A stretch of DNA of 49,765 nucleotides from Symbiodinium natans. Lineage: Eukaryota; Sar; Dinophyceae; Suessiales; Symbiodiniaceae. The stretch spans positions 817,319-867,083 of the forward strand of contig CAJNDS010000979.1 of NCBI GenBank assembly GCA_905221605.1, in the 5' to 3' direction. The position numbers were made by a program, and so were the translations under genes. A model generated the notes under the pieces. It saw nothing but the letters and a program-made list of their open reading frames with translations. It ran no database searches and was not told where the DNA came from. Of this stretch, positions 35,821-44,770 are shown piece by piece (the first letter of the stretch is position 1; every line of letters begins with the position of its first letter).

Positions 35821-38800
35821 AACCGCCTTACTGGATCTGCTGTCATCGGCACAGGACAAGATGGTTTGGAGACGGCCCTGTCACAGCTGACACAGGCAGT
35901 GAGCCTTGATGTGGGCTCAGGATGCGGTTTTTTCCCTTCTTGTATGTCAATCTTGCACTGTGAAATTTCGGGCTGATCTCTGTAAAAAGGGCCTGCTCGA
36001 ATATAGGAATCCTGAAATCTTAGGACCTGTGTCCGCTTTTTTGGTTGGTGCATACACCTGGGTTTGGCGTGCCATGGGCTTCGGGTTGAGGGGCCTTATC
36101 TGTGCGACTTCGGAAGCCAGAAGAGCAAAAGAGTTTCCGTCGGGTTTTTTGAGCTTTTGTTCTGCTTTGCCTGGGGTCGTAGGAGAGCCCCTCAATCCTT
36201 CAACCCACATTGCGCGCTCACCCTCTAAGCCCTCAACCCGAACCCTTACACCCAAAACCTCATCCGCTGGCCGCGAGAGCCGAAAACCCCAAGCCCCGAA
36301 GCCCCTCGCAGGCCATCGAAATCAGTGATGAGTACACCGGGCAGCCTCACAACTTGGAGGCCCTTGGAGGGGGGGGGGGGGGGCAGTTTCAAGTCCGCCA
36401 TTCACTGCTTCGGGACAGAGCAGCAAGTCTCCACAGCTGTGCTGTTTTCGGGCTTCAGGATTGAAATCTACGGTCTTAAGGCTTCAGGGTTTGGGGTTTG
36501 GGGCTGCAACGTGGTTTTTTGGGGGGTTATAACTGTCGTGCTGCCTTAAGCCTTGCGTGAGATACGGCTTGGGTTCGGTGGGTGTGTGTGTGTGTGTGGG
36601 TTGGAGCTTATTGTTCAGGGTTCACCCTTACACCCGTCCAAAAAAAACAACAACACGTGAGGCAAAGAATCTTGAGCACCGAAAGAAGGCATTGATCGTG
36701 CAAGAGTTTGTCGAGCACGACTTGGAGCTGCGACTCTATGTTGTGAATGGCGAGGCAAGGCCCCCAAACCCTAAAACCTAAACCCCAAACCCCAAACCCC
36801 AAACCCCAAGCCCTAAACCCTAAACCCTAAACCCTACATGATTGGCAGTGGTCAGTTGCTGTCGTGTCCCTGCCGGGGCAGCCATGCCCGGGCAGGAGGG
36901 CGAACCAAAAGGCAACCAAAACCTAAACCGGAAGGGTTCTAGGGTTTAGGGTTTAGGGTAAGTAAAGGAACAACATCCTTAGACTTACGAACTGGTGCTT
37001 TTAGTATGTCAACATAGACAAGTAGAAGCGAGGTCAAACAAAGGTAGCGGGACCAAGGTCAAAACCCTCAACATTTTCATGCATTCACAAACATGTTCCG
37101 CGATTGGCAAGCGTTATATCGCTTAAAGGATTTGCAACCCATAGACCCTAAACCCCAAACCCTCGACCCTAAACCCTAAACCCTAAGCCACTTTGGAACT
37201 TCGCGGCTTTCAAGGGGCTCCACTACGTTTCATATGGCAGCGAGGACCCAAGAGCCCAGAGCCTCGCATCCTGAACCCTGAAACAGGGTTTAGGGTTTAG
37301 GGTTTAGGGTTCAGGGTTTAGGGTTTAGGGTTCGCTACACACCTCATCCCTTAACCCTATCCTGGAGTTCCCTTAAACCCTACTTGGAGGTTCCGGGTAC
37401 TTCTAGGTCTATGTAGTTGGAGCCTCGTCTTCGAGGGAGGGAGGGTAGGGTGTGCGGTTTCGGCTGCGCCGGACCTGGGGGATAAACCCCAGGGCTTGGG
37501 GGTTTCGGGTCTTGGGGCACCATTCATGCAAGGACGTGGACGGTGTTTTTTGGCTTTAACCTCGGACCGCTAAGCTCAAACCGCGAACCTGACTCGGAAT
37601 GTCCGATTCTCCGCACCTCCTGCTAGATCGAGACGACCATTTACACGAAGTTCTGCAAAATCAAGCCCAACAACGAGTTTGGCGACTTCAAGGACTGGTG
37701 GTGAAGGAGGAAAAACTCTAAGCCCGAAATGCGTACCACAAATGGACCACCAGAAACCCCCCTGGCCCACCTGCGGCAAAGGTCGAAAAACGAGTCCAGG
37801 GTTCAGGGGTTAGGTCAAGCTCCCTAAACCTTGTCTTAGGGTGGTTTCAGGGTCCCTTGCAATGGGGGCCCCCTTATGTACCTCTTATATACCCTACAAA
37901 TGTCAAGTGCTCATAGATCGGAACCCTTTCAAGCGGGCAAGGGACCATATCAAGGGACTATGAAACTAACCTTCGACCTTGTCAGCCCAAAACGCCATGA
38001 AGCCGACGAGCTCCTTACCCTCTTGGCTTAGGGTTTCGGGGCCGCCCTAAACCTTATGACATATGAGCCATCCCTAAACCCTAAACCGCCCTAAGCCCTT
38101 AAGGCAGGCCCTTAAGGCCCTTAAGGCCCTAAAGGCTCTTAAGGTTAAGGCCCTTAAGGCCCTAAAGCCGAATCCCTAAACTCCAGGAGCACTTCTCCCT
38201 TGAGGATGCTGCGGAGTGGATGGGCGGAGATGTGGCGACACTGAAGGACGGTGAGCGGCAGTGCAGGCCGCGAGGGTTTAGGGTTTGGGGCTTAGGGTTT
38301 AGCATTTAGGGTTTAGGGTTTAGGGTTTAGGCTTGAGGGTTTAAGGTTTAAGGGTTTAGGGTTTAGGGTTTAGGGTTTGAGGGTTGGGGTTGAGGGCTTA
38401 AGGAGGGCTTGCACGAGAGGAAGAGGGCTTCGAAACTGCGGCAGAAACGATACTCGAGAAAGAATCAAGTTTCACGCTTTCCTCCTTAAACCTTACAACG
38501 ATTGACATCCCATGAACCCTCCACCCTGAAACCCTACACGCTGATGAAGCCCTGTATCCTTGAGCTTCCGTCGTAGGCCGAAGCCCTAAACCTTAAACCC
38601 AAACCCAAACCGTCGTGAAGAGAGCAGATGCAGATTTCATGGAAGCTCCCCGCGCGCCGCTTCAATTGTTTCACCCACACGTTCGTAAGTTTAGGGTTGA
38701 GGGTTCAGGGTCTAGGAAGCTTTTTGGATGTTGGGCTGGGCTTGGTTCTGAAGATTGATGAGCACCGGCTAATCGGTCCTAGCGAAGGCTTGTGCTGACG

Positions 38801-41124
38801 CATTAAATATACGTAGGGTTCAGGGTTTAGGGTTTCGGGTTTAGATCCCGCTGCAGCGAAATGGCAGAGATGCTTGTCTCTTGTGAAGGATGGCATCAGT
38901 TCACGGGTCCCAGAGTCCCGTTCTTTAGGGTTTAGTTTCCCTTATAAATCTTTAAACCCCTTTAAGCCGAAACAGGCACCCTTACTATGCCCAGGTTACT
39001 CTTGGGTCTAGAGTTTAAGGGTCTCGAGTTGGAGGGCCGAAGGCCAGGTGTCAGAATTGCACGGTGGCTTTGGGGTCCGTCCTTTGTCGTCTTAAGTTCG
39101 CAGCCAAGTGAGTTCCGTGAGGCCCTCGAATCACTGCAAGTCTTTCAACGTCCAAGCACAAACCCTAACGGTCTTAGCATGGTCAGGGCACGTGAACGCC
39201 TCGTTGCTCACGGTAAGTGCTCTCTACGGTCGTATCCTGAGACTCGTGGGGCTCTTGCAGTAGGAGTCCTAGGGCACAAGGCGCCTCTAGGGTGGGGAGG
39301 GGGTTTCTGATTTAGAACAACCCCCCAAGTGTCACTAACCATCGCTCGAAAGGGAGATCACGGCCCACTGGATGGACTGGGTTTCTCTGCAGACCTGCCA
39401 GACTCCGCCAGGCCTGAAGCCCTAAACACGCTTCGGGTGCATCTTCGGTCACTTAGTCCTGTTTCGTAGGCTACTTTGATGGAAGTATAATTGTGCTTAG
39501 CATCAAACCGTCTTTTATCTGGTATGACTATTGCTACCATTGTCTGGATTACTATTAATTTCTTTCTGAGGAGGAGCTCGGGCTTTCTGGTTTGTGCGCT
39601 TAGAGTTTAGGGAATGTGCGGGCTGCAGAGTCTGTTACCATGCATTGCTGTTGGCAGCAGATGACTACCAGTACAGTTGCCAAGCCTTTTCCAGCTTGAA
39701 AGGGGCGGTGCTCAAAGAGTTCGTACGCAGCAAGCCCCCGCACCACCCTGCACCCTTTCGGGTTTAAGCCTCAGGGGTTCAGGGTTCAGCACTATCAACA
39801 CAAGGCTTCAGGGGTTGCTCCCGCATTCCCACAGGTATCCGCTTCGACTACTTCGTGGGACGCACGGGCGAGCCCGGAAAGGCTCCACGATGTCAGGGAA
39901 GCTGTGCCATCTATATTCATGAGGCTGATTCGTCCATCTGCACTGGGAATCGACATCCACGTGTTGGTTCTTGGTATCCAACCCCAAACCCTAGCCTCAA
40001 ACCAGGAGGGGTAACAACTTGAAGGAGCAAAAGGCCCCAACCATCCCCTAACCCCCAAACCCCACAGCCCTAGTAGCTTGGAATCCCAAAGCCCCAGGAC
40101 CCTAATCCCCTCAAACACGCTGCACCTTGGGCTTCTGAGCCAGGCCAAAGTGAGAACACTGGAGATCTGTGAGCTGGGCTTCAGCATGCTGGGCAAGAAG
40201 GTGCAGATGCTGGGAGATTCGGGGTGCAGGAGATTTCGGGCCTAGACCCGAATAAACCCTAAGCAAAAAACCCATGGACCCCAAACTCAACCCTAAACCC
40301 TAAACCCTAAACCCTAAACCCTGAAAACCCTAAGCTCCACAACTGCCGGAGAGCTTTGGGCCCCGAGGCCTCTGAGGTGGCCTGGGCAAGCCGAGGGAAG
40401 CCTAGTTGTTTCAAAGCCGGCCTGGGTTTTGGGGGTCTGTTTTGGGGTTTAGGGTTTAGGGTTTAGGATTTCGGGTTTAGGGTTTAGGGTTTAGGGTTTA
40501 GGGTTTAGGGTTTAGGGTTTAGGGCCTGGGGCTTGGGGTCGAGGATTTCGGGGAACAATCCCTGAACTCTAAATCCCACATGCCCGAGAGCCTAAACGCG
40601 AAGCGCCAAAAGGGAGGGCTTGCTCTGTTGGGCCTTTGGGGGGGGGGGGGGTGGGGCGGGTTTTCAGGGGGCTTTGAGCTGAACTGGAAGAGGGCTTGCT
40701 TGGAGGTTCATACGCGAACCGCCAATTATAGACCTGCTTATCACCTACTTGGAGGACCTAGGGGGCTTTCATAAGCGGGACCCAACTCCTAACCTCCAAG
40801 CCTTCAAACACCCCCAAACTAGGAACCTCCAAGCCTGACACTCCAATGCCTATACCTATGACCGAACCCTGAACAGTAGCAAACACCCACTGTCAAGCCC
40901 AGAAGCCTCCCCACAACCCTAAAGCCATAAACCTTTGAAACCCTAAAGCCTTACGCCTTACGCCACTTACGCCTTTCTAGCCTCCTAAAAAGTCTCCCTG
41001 AACCGCAACACCACCTTAGAAAATCCGAGGATTCGGGGTTGAGGGTTGAGGGTAGCTTCGAGCTGTCAACTCAATGCCCCAGGGATTGCCCGCCAAAGTC
41101 TTCACGGCCATGCTCCGCGCGTGA
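35821..41124 (+). CDS. ATP-grasp-fold-like protein, nine-exon model reaching the stop codon
   Basis: Exons 35821-35898, 36312-36359, 36662-36754, 37627-37692, 38187-38275, 39353-39411, 39835-39881, 40144-40200 and 41083-41124 join in frame (579 nt; 193 codons including TGA). Key pieces: NRLTGSAVIGTGQDGLETAL; AIEISDEYTGQPHNLE; KKALIVQEFVEHDLELRLYV then VNGE; IETTIYTKFCKIKPNNEFGD; EHFSLEDAAEWMGGDVATL; EITAHWMDWVSLQTCQTPP; GIRFDYFVGRTGEPGK; KVRTLEICELGFSMLGKK; GLPAKVFTAMLRA. QEFV..(D/E)LRLYVV, RFDYFV and LEICE are arranged like the C-terminal ATP-grasp lobe (R-x-D and E-x-N/E-x-G motifs); substrate unknown. Donors: GT (35899, 38276, 40201), GC (36360, 36755, 39412, 39882) and GA (37693). All acceptors are AG. 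The N-terminus is missing. Introns carry arrays and family D and E elements. Confidence 0.6.
36363..36383 (+). repeat. G run in intron
   Basis: An almost pure G tract just after the GC donor at 36360. Similar short G runs occur at 15227, 16598, 19475, 40630 and 43147. Confidence 0.9.
37380..37412 (+). mobile_element. Family A 5' fragment, copy 8
   Basis: CTACTTGGAGGTTCCGGGTA then CTTCTAGG only; the right half is missing. Confidence 0.5.
37852..37972. mobile_element. Family D element in the ATP-grasp-like gene
   Basis: CAGGGTCCCTTGCAATGGGG at the left and GCAAGGGACCATATCAAGGG at the right, with CCTTATGTACCTCTTATATA as in 12190-12210. Confidence 0.5.
38932..39011. mobile_element. Family E element in the ATP-grasp-like gene
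   Basis: Ends GCCCAGGTTACTCTTGGGTC then TAG, like 33800-33820. Lies in the intron 38276-39352. Confidence 0.55.
40441..40525 (+). repeat. TTTAGGG array in the last intron
   Basis: About 11 units with one ATTTCGGG variant. Confidence 0.9.
40696..40807. mobile_element. Family A element (heavily diverged), copy 9
   Basis: GCTTGGAGGTTCATACGCGA at the left and CTAACCTCCAAGC at the right, with a second AACCTCCAAGC just after. Confidence 0.55.
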
Positions 41125-41606
41125 CACCTGACTGGAAGCCATCAATTGGGGGCGTAAGGCTTTTTCAAGGGCTTCTTCTGCTATTCTAGGCCTTTGGGAG
41201 AAGCCTACTCCCCCAGACCTCTATAGACCCCATAGGCATCTAAAGCCGAAAGGCCGTAGGGCTTACGTAGATGCCTTACGGCCCAACAAGGGATTCACTT
41301 TTGCAAGAGTTTCTGTTTTGGGTTTTCCGAAACCAAGTGGCCCTCAACCATGCCACCCGAGGAAAAGCAACCCCCTTTCCCTTCTCGGCACCAAGCTAGG
41401 GCTTGCAAAAGCAAAGCCTGGTTTTCTTGATGCCCTGAGCCTTTGTATCCAGAGCCCTGAAACCCCAAAACCACAAATCCCCAAAACCCTAAAGCCCCAA
41501 AATCCGAAACCCCCTAAGGCCCCCTAAACCCCCCTAAAGCCCCGTAGGGCTCCCTAAAGCCCCTAAAGCTCCTCAGAAAGCCCTTGCTAGGACCCAGAGG
41601 AGGACC

Positions 41607-41690
41607 TTGTTCCCTTTTTTTCAGGTTTTCGTGGAACCCGCTTTAAACCCAAAAGGGTACCCTTTCGTATTCCTTGGTTTCTCCTGGGTC
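41607..41690. mobile_element. Family E-like element
   Basis: TTCCCTTTTTTTCAGG at the left, AACCCAAAAGGGTACCCTTT inside and TTTCTCCTGGGTCTAG at the right. Confidence 0.5.
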
Positions 41691-42369
41691 TAGCTGAAAC
41701 CCTAAACCCTAAACCCTAAACCCTAAAGAAGCCCGAAGCCCCAAATTCCTTCCATCCCGAGTTCCTTCAAGTCCTCAGGTCATCCTCTGGGCCCTCAGAA
41801 GCCCTAAGGTTTAGGGGTTTAGGGTTTAGGGTATAGGGTATAGGGTTTAGGGTTTAGGGTTTAGGGTGAGGATTTAGGATTTAGGGTTTAGGCCCTGAGA
41901 ACCTCAAAGACTCGTTGACGGTTTGCTGATTTAGGGTGTTGGGAGTGTTGGGTAGTTGTTTGAGGTTTTGGGGCTTCGATTCAGGTGGTGTGCGTTTTGA
42001 AGTTTAGGGTTTTTGGGGCTTCGCGGTCTTAGGGTTACCTGCCTCAGCCCCTGCACCCCGAAATCCAGAGCAGCTGTTCACCATGAACAGTCGAATGTGG
42101 CCTCAATCCAAACACCCGATGCCACCCAACAGCCTGAAACCCTAAGAAACCCTGTAACCCTCCCTAAACCCCCTAAGCCTCCCTGAGCCTAAACACTAAA
42201 CTCTAAACCCTAAACCCTCCAGACAAAATACATAGAAATTGTATGTGATACCATTCTGAATTTACAAGTCTGAACAAGCTGGCGCCGCAGACTAAAAAAG
42301 TGCCAAAACCGAGTTTAAGCAAATTGATCTAAGCCTCCCGCGGGAAGGCTCAAAGGGCCCGGGATACCC

Positions 42370-42452
42370 CACTTGGAGCTTCATGTTACTTCTTAACCAA
42401 TTACATAACTGTACTCATGACTGTACTTATCACCATATTAGGGCACTTAAGG
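42370..42452 (+). mobile_element. Family A 5' half, copy 10
   Basis: ACTTGGAGCTTCATGTTACT through ATATTAGGGCACTTAAGG. The right half is absent. Confidence 0.7.
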
Positions 42453-42720
42453 TAAAAGGCCTCCGAAACCTCCCCCCGAAGCCCAGCGGGAGACTCCCAA
42501 AAGCCCCAAAAGCTTCCCAAAAGGTTCCGATGGGCTTCAAAAGTTCAAAAGGCACCCCAAGACGCATCGGGAGACTTCAAAAAGGCGCCAGAATAAAGCT
42601 CCAGAAGGCCTGGAGGGAGGCCCCCAACCCTAACTTGTTCACTTACAAAACCCCCATAAAATATACTTAAATTTAGGTCTTCGGGGGAGAGAAGAGGCCC
42701 ACAAAACCTTAAGCTGAGAG

Positions 42721-42777
42721 GCATGGAGCTGAGTGACCTAGAGGCGCAGCCAGAGGTCGAGGCCGGGATCTTTGAGG
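42721..42777 (+). CDS. Short exon-like segment with ATG
   Basis: Acceptor AAGCTGAGAG. Reads MELSDLEAQPEVEAGIFE. Donor |GTTAAGGG. Acidic. Could be a first or internal exon. Confidence 0.35.
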
Positions 42778-43632
42778 GTTAAGGGTTGAGGTTTTCGGGG
42801 GTTTAGGGTTTAGGATTAGGGTTTAGGGTTTAGGGTTTAGGGTTCAGGGTTTAGGGTTTAGGGTTTAGGGTTTTCGGGTAGGGGTTGTAGGGGGTTTAAG
42901 GTTTAGCGGGTGTTTTTTACAGGGTTTATGGGAGAGAGGGGTTTTGGGGGAGTTTAGATGGGGACTTGAGGGGGTTCATGGGGGTTTTAGAGGGCGCTTG
43001 AGATTTTGGGGGTTTGTAGGGGGGTTTGTAGGGTTTACGGTTTACGAAAGTTTACGAGGTTTACGGGTTTACTGTTGAGGTTGTAGGATTGTGGTTTAGG
43101 GTAAACCCTAAACGCTCAATCCTAAACCCTAAGGGTTGAGTTTTATGGGGGGGGGGGGGGGGAAGAGCTGCATTGGGACGCCCAGTAGTACCATCATTCC
43201 CGTTTTTTGGGGGGGTTGGGGTGAGTTTAGGGTTTGGAGTTTAGGTCTTTTCAGGGTTTAGGGCCTTGGCTTTGGGATTTAGTTAGGGTTTAGGGTTTAG
43301 GTTCCAAGCTTACAGGGGGAACCAAGCTTTTTGGGTTTGCATCCCATGGGCCCCCCACTCTAGAACTCCGGGACATCGAAGATGTTCCTCTGAAGGGATG
43401 AACCCTAAACCCTAAACCCTAATGCAAAACCGGCCGCCACTTCAGGATATGCTGACATTTGTTGTCGGGGTTTAGGGTTCAGGTTGAGGGTTCTCGGGCC
43501 CCGAAAGCCTCAACCTTAAACGGTTTGAAGCTTCAGCCCTAAACCCCCAATGCTATCCTAAACCCTAAACCCTAAACCCTAAACCCTAAACCCTCCCAAC
43601 CCAAACTTCCAAATATCGCATATGGAGCACAG
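42778..43632. other. G/T-rich degenerate telomere-like stretch
   Basis: Long runs of TTTAGGG variants, including GGTTTACGG/GGTTTACGAAA near 43025-43070, a G run (43147-43162) and CCCTAAA at 43558-43595. No supported gene. Confidence 0.6.
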
Positions 43633-43659
43633 GTGGAGAGCCAGGCGCGCGAAGCCAAG
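43633..43659 (+). CDS. Possible 27-nt microexon
   Basis: Acceptor GGAGCACAG and donor |GTCGGAGG. Reads VESQAREAK. Too short to be sure, but its context is good and a 27-nt exon also occurs at 7508. Confidence 0.3.
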
Positions 43660-43793
43660 GTCGGAGGGCTTCGGGCTTAGGTTTAGCGGCATGCAGCATG
43701 CGGGTTTTTGGGCTTGGAGGCTTTTGGATTAAGGGTAACTTGATTTGCCCTTGGACCCAGAGCAGTACGCACTTTTTGGTGTTTTGTTAGCAG

Positions 43794-43850
43794 GGATCAG
43801 ACATCTTCTGGACCCCGCCAAACAAATACGGGGCTCCAGCTTTCCTCTAG
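43794..43850 (+). CDS. Terminal exon-like segment
   Basis: Acceptor TTTTGTTAGCAG. Reads GSDIFWTPPNKYGAPAFL and TAG. Confidence 0.35.
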   Translation, partial: GSDIFWTPPNKYGAPAFL

Positions 43851-44240
43851 GTTACTTGGCAGTCTGGCGTTGAGCTTTAGGGTTGAGGCTCAGGCTTAGG
43901 GCTACGCGTTTGGTGAGGTGGTGGTTCGATCAGAAACCCTTAGCCCCAAACGCTAAACTTTACGCCCTAAACCCAGACCCCGAAAAGCCTCAACTAGAAG
44001 CTGAGCTTGGAGCCCAAATTGAACCAGCACGAAGTCAATGACTTTGCATCTGAATGAACACAGCCACTCTCAAAAGCTCCGTTCCTTACACGGCTTACCT
44101 CTCAAGGTTTTTCACGTTCCCTGAGTTAAGGTGCGCTGGAATGTAGAGCTAGTGGTGGTGATAGGAATCATTTTGATTGGCACCTTCGGCAAGCCCATTC
44201 AGCATATTATCGTGGAGGCTAGCTAGCGGCTAGCGATTCA

Positions 44241-44402
44241 GTGATGATTCCTCTCTGGCATATTCGGAGCAGTCTGAGAGGCCTTCCAGACGCCCTTGGT
44301 GCCAGGGCAAGTCAAGAACTCCAGTGGCGCACCCGAAAAGTTGTACGTGCTGGTGCCAAGAGTGCCGCATGGGTGACCTGGCTGATAAATCTTCCTCACC
44401 TG
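44241..44402 (+). CDS. Exon, basic/amphipathic
   Basis: Reads IRSSLRGLPDALGARASQEL, QWRTRKVVRAGAKSAAWVTW and LINLPHL. A consensus-like donor GTGAGG follows. Start edge uncertain. Unrecognised. Confidence 0.45.
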
Positions 44403-44770
44403 GTGAGGTCCTTAGCCACGAATTCACGTGACATGTAGTAAAGCAAGCCTTCCGAAACCTCTGCCTACATCATTGTGCATCCGAGTCTCTTCGGGCCTCT
44501 TCGGCTTGTGCTCAACAAAGGTATGCCAGGTGACGCAGTCAAAGCACTGTTTTCTTAGCAAGCCTCCAGTTACACCCCCAGTTTCCAACACATAGATCTC
44601 AGGACGCAAGACCAGGTCAAGTGCACTGGCCCCTACGCTCGGGCCTCGGTGGCTTTCGACTTGACTTGGAGCTTCTTGAACTGTAAGTTGCAAAGGCTGG
44701 AAGCACCTCCCAGTTTAGAGGGTTCAGGGGTTTCGGATTTAGGGTTTAGGGTTTAGGGTTTAGGTTGGAG

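Larger units (their letters stand above)
41125..42700. other. Gene-poor spacer after the ATP-grasp-like stop
   Basis: Contains degenerate CCCTAAA and CCCCTAAAGCC repeats, a family E-like element (41607-41690), a TTTAGGG run (41815-41900) and a truncated family A copy (42370-42452). ORFs at 41318 and 42383 look repeat-derived. Confidence 0.5.

Noticed and set aside
35906-36328. 140-codon + ORF
   Set aside because: Protein-like in its first half, but it covers an intron of the ATP-grasp-like model and ends in Pro-rich telomere-derived sequence.
37190-37273. Open stretch WNFAAFKGLHYVSYGSED ending in a stop
   Set aside because: Falls in the intron 36755-37626 of the ATP-grasp-like model, and all three frames are open there.
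38628-38684. Open stretch MQISWKLPARRFNCFTHTF with GTAAGT donor
   Set aside because: Also inside the intron 38276-39352. Short enough to be chance.
39012-39212. A 67-codon open stretch with GTAAGT donor (FKGLELEGRRPGVRIARWLW...)
   Set aside because: It lies inside the intron 38276-39352, whose flanking exons join in phase without it. It could be an alternative exon but is not listed. It shows that single open stretches can mislead.
39658-39760. Open stretch DDYQYSCQAFSSLKGAVLKE
   Set aside because: Inside the GC-AG intron 39412-39834, whose flanking exons restore PGIRFDYF exactly.
39795-40196. Minus-strand 133-codon ORF
   Set aside because: Antisense shadow of + exons 39835-39881 and 40144-40200.
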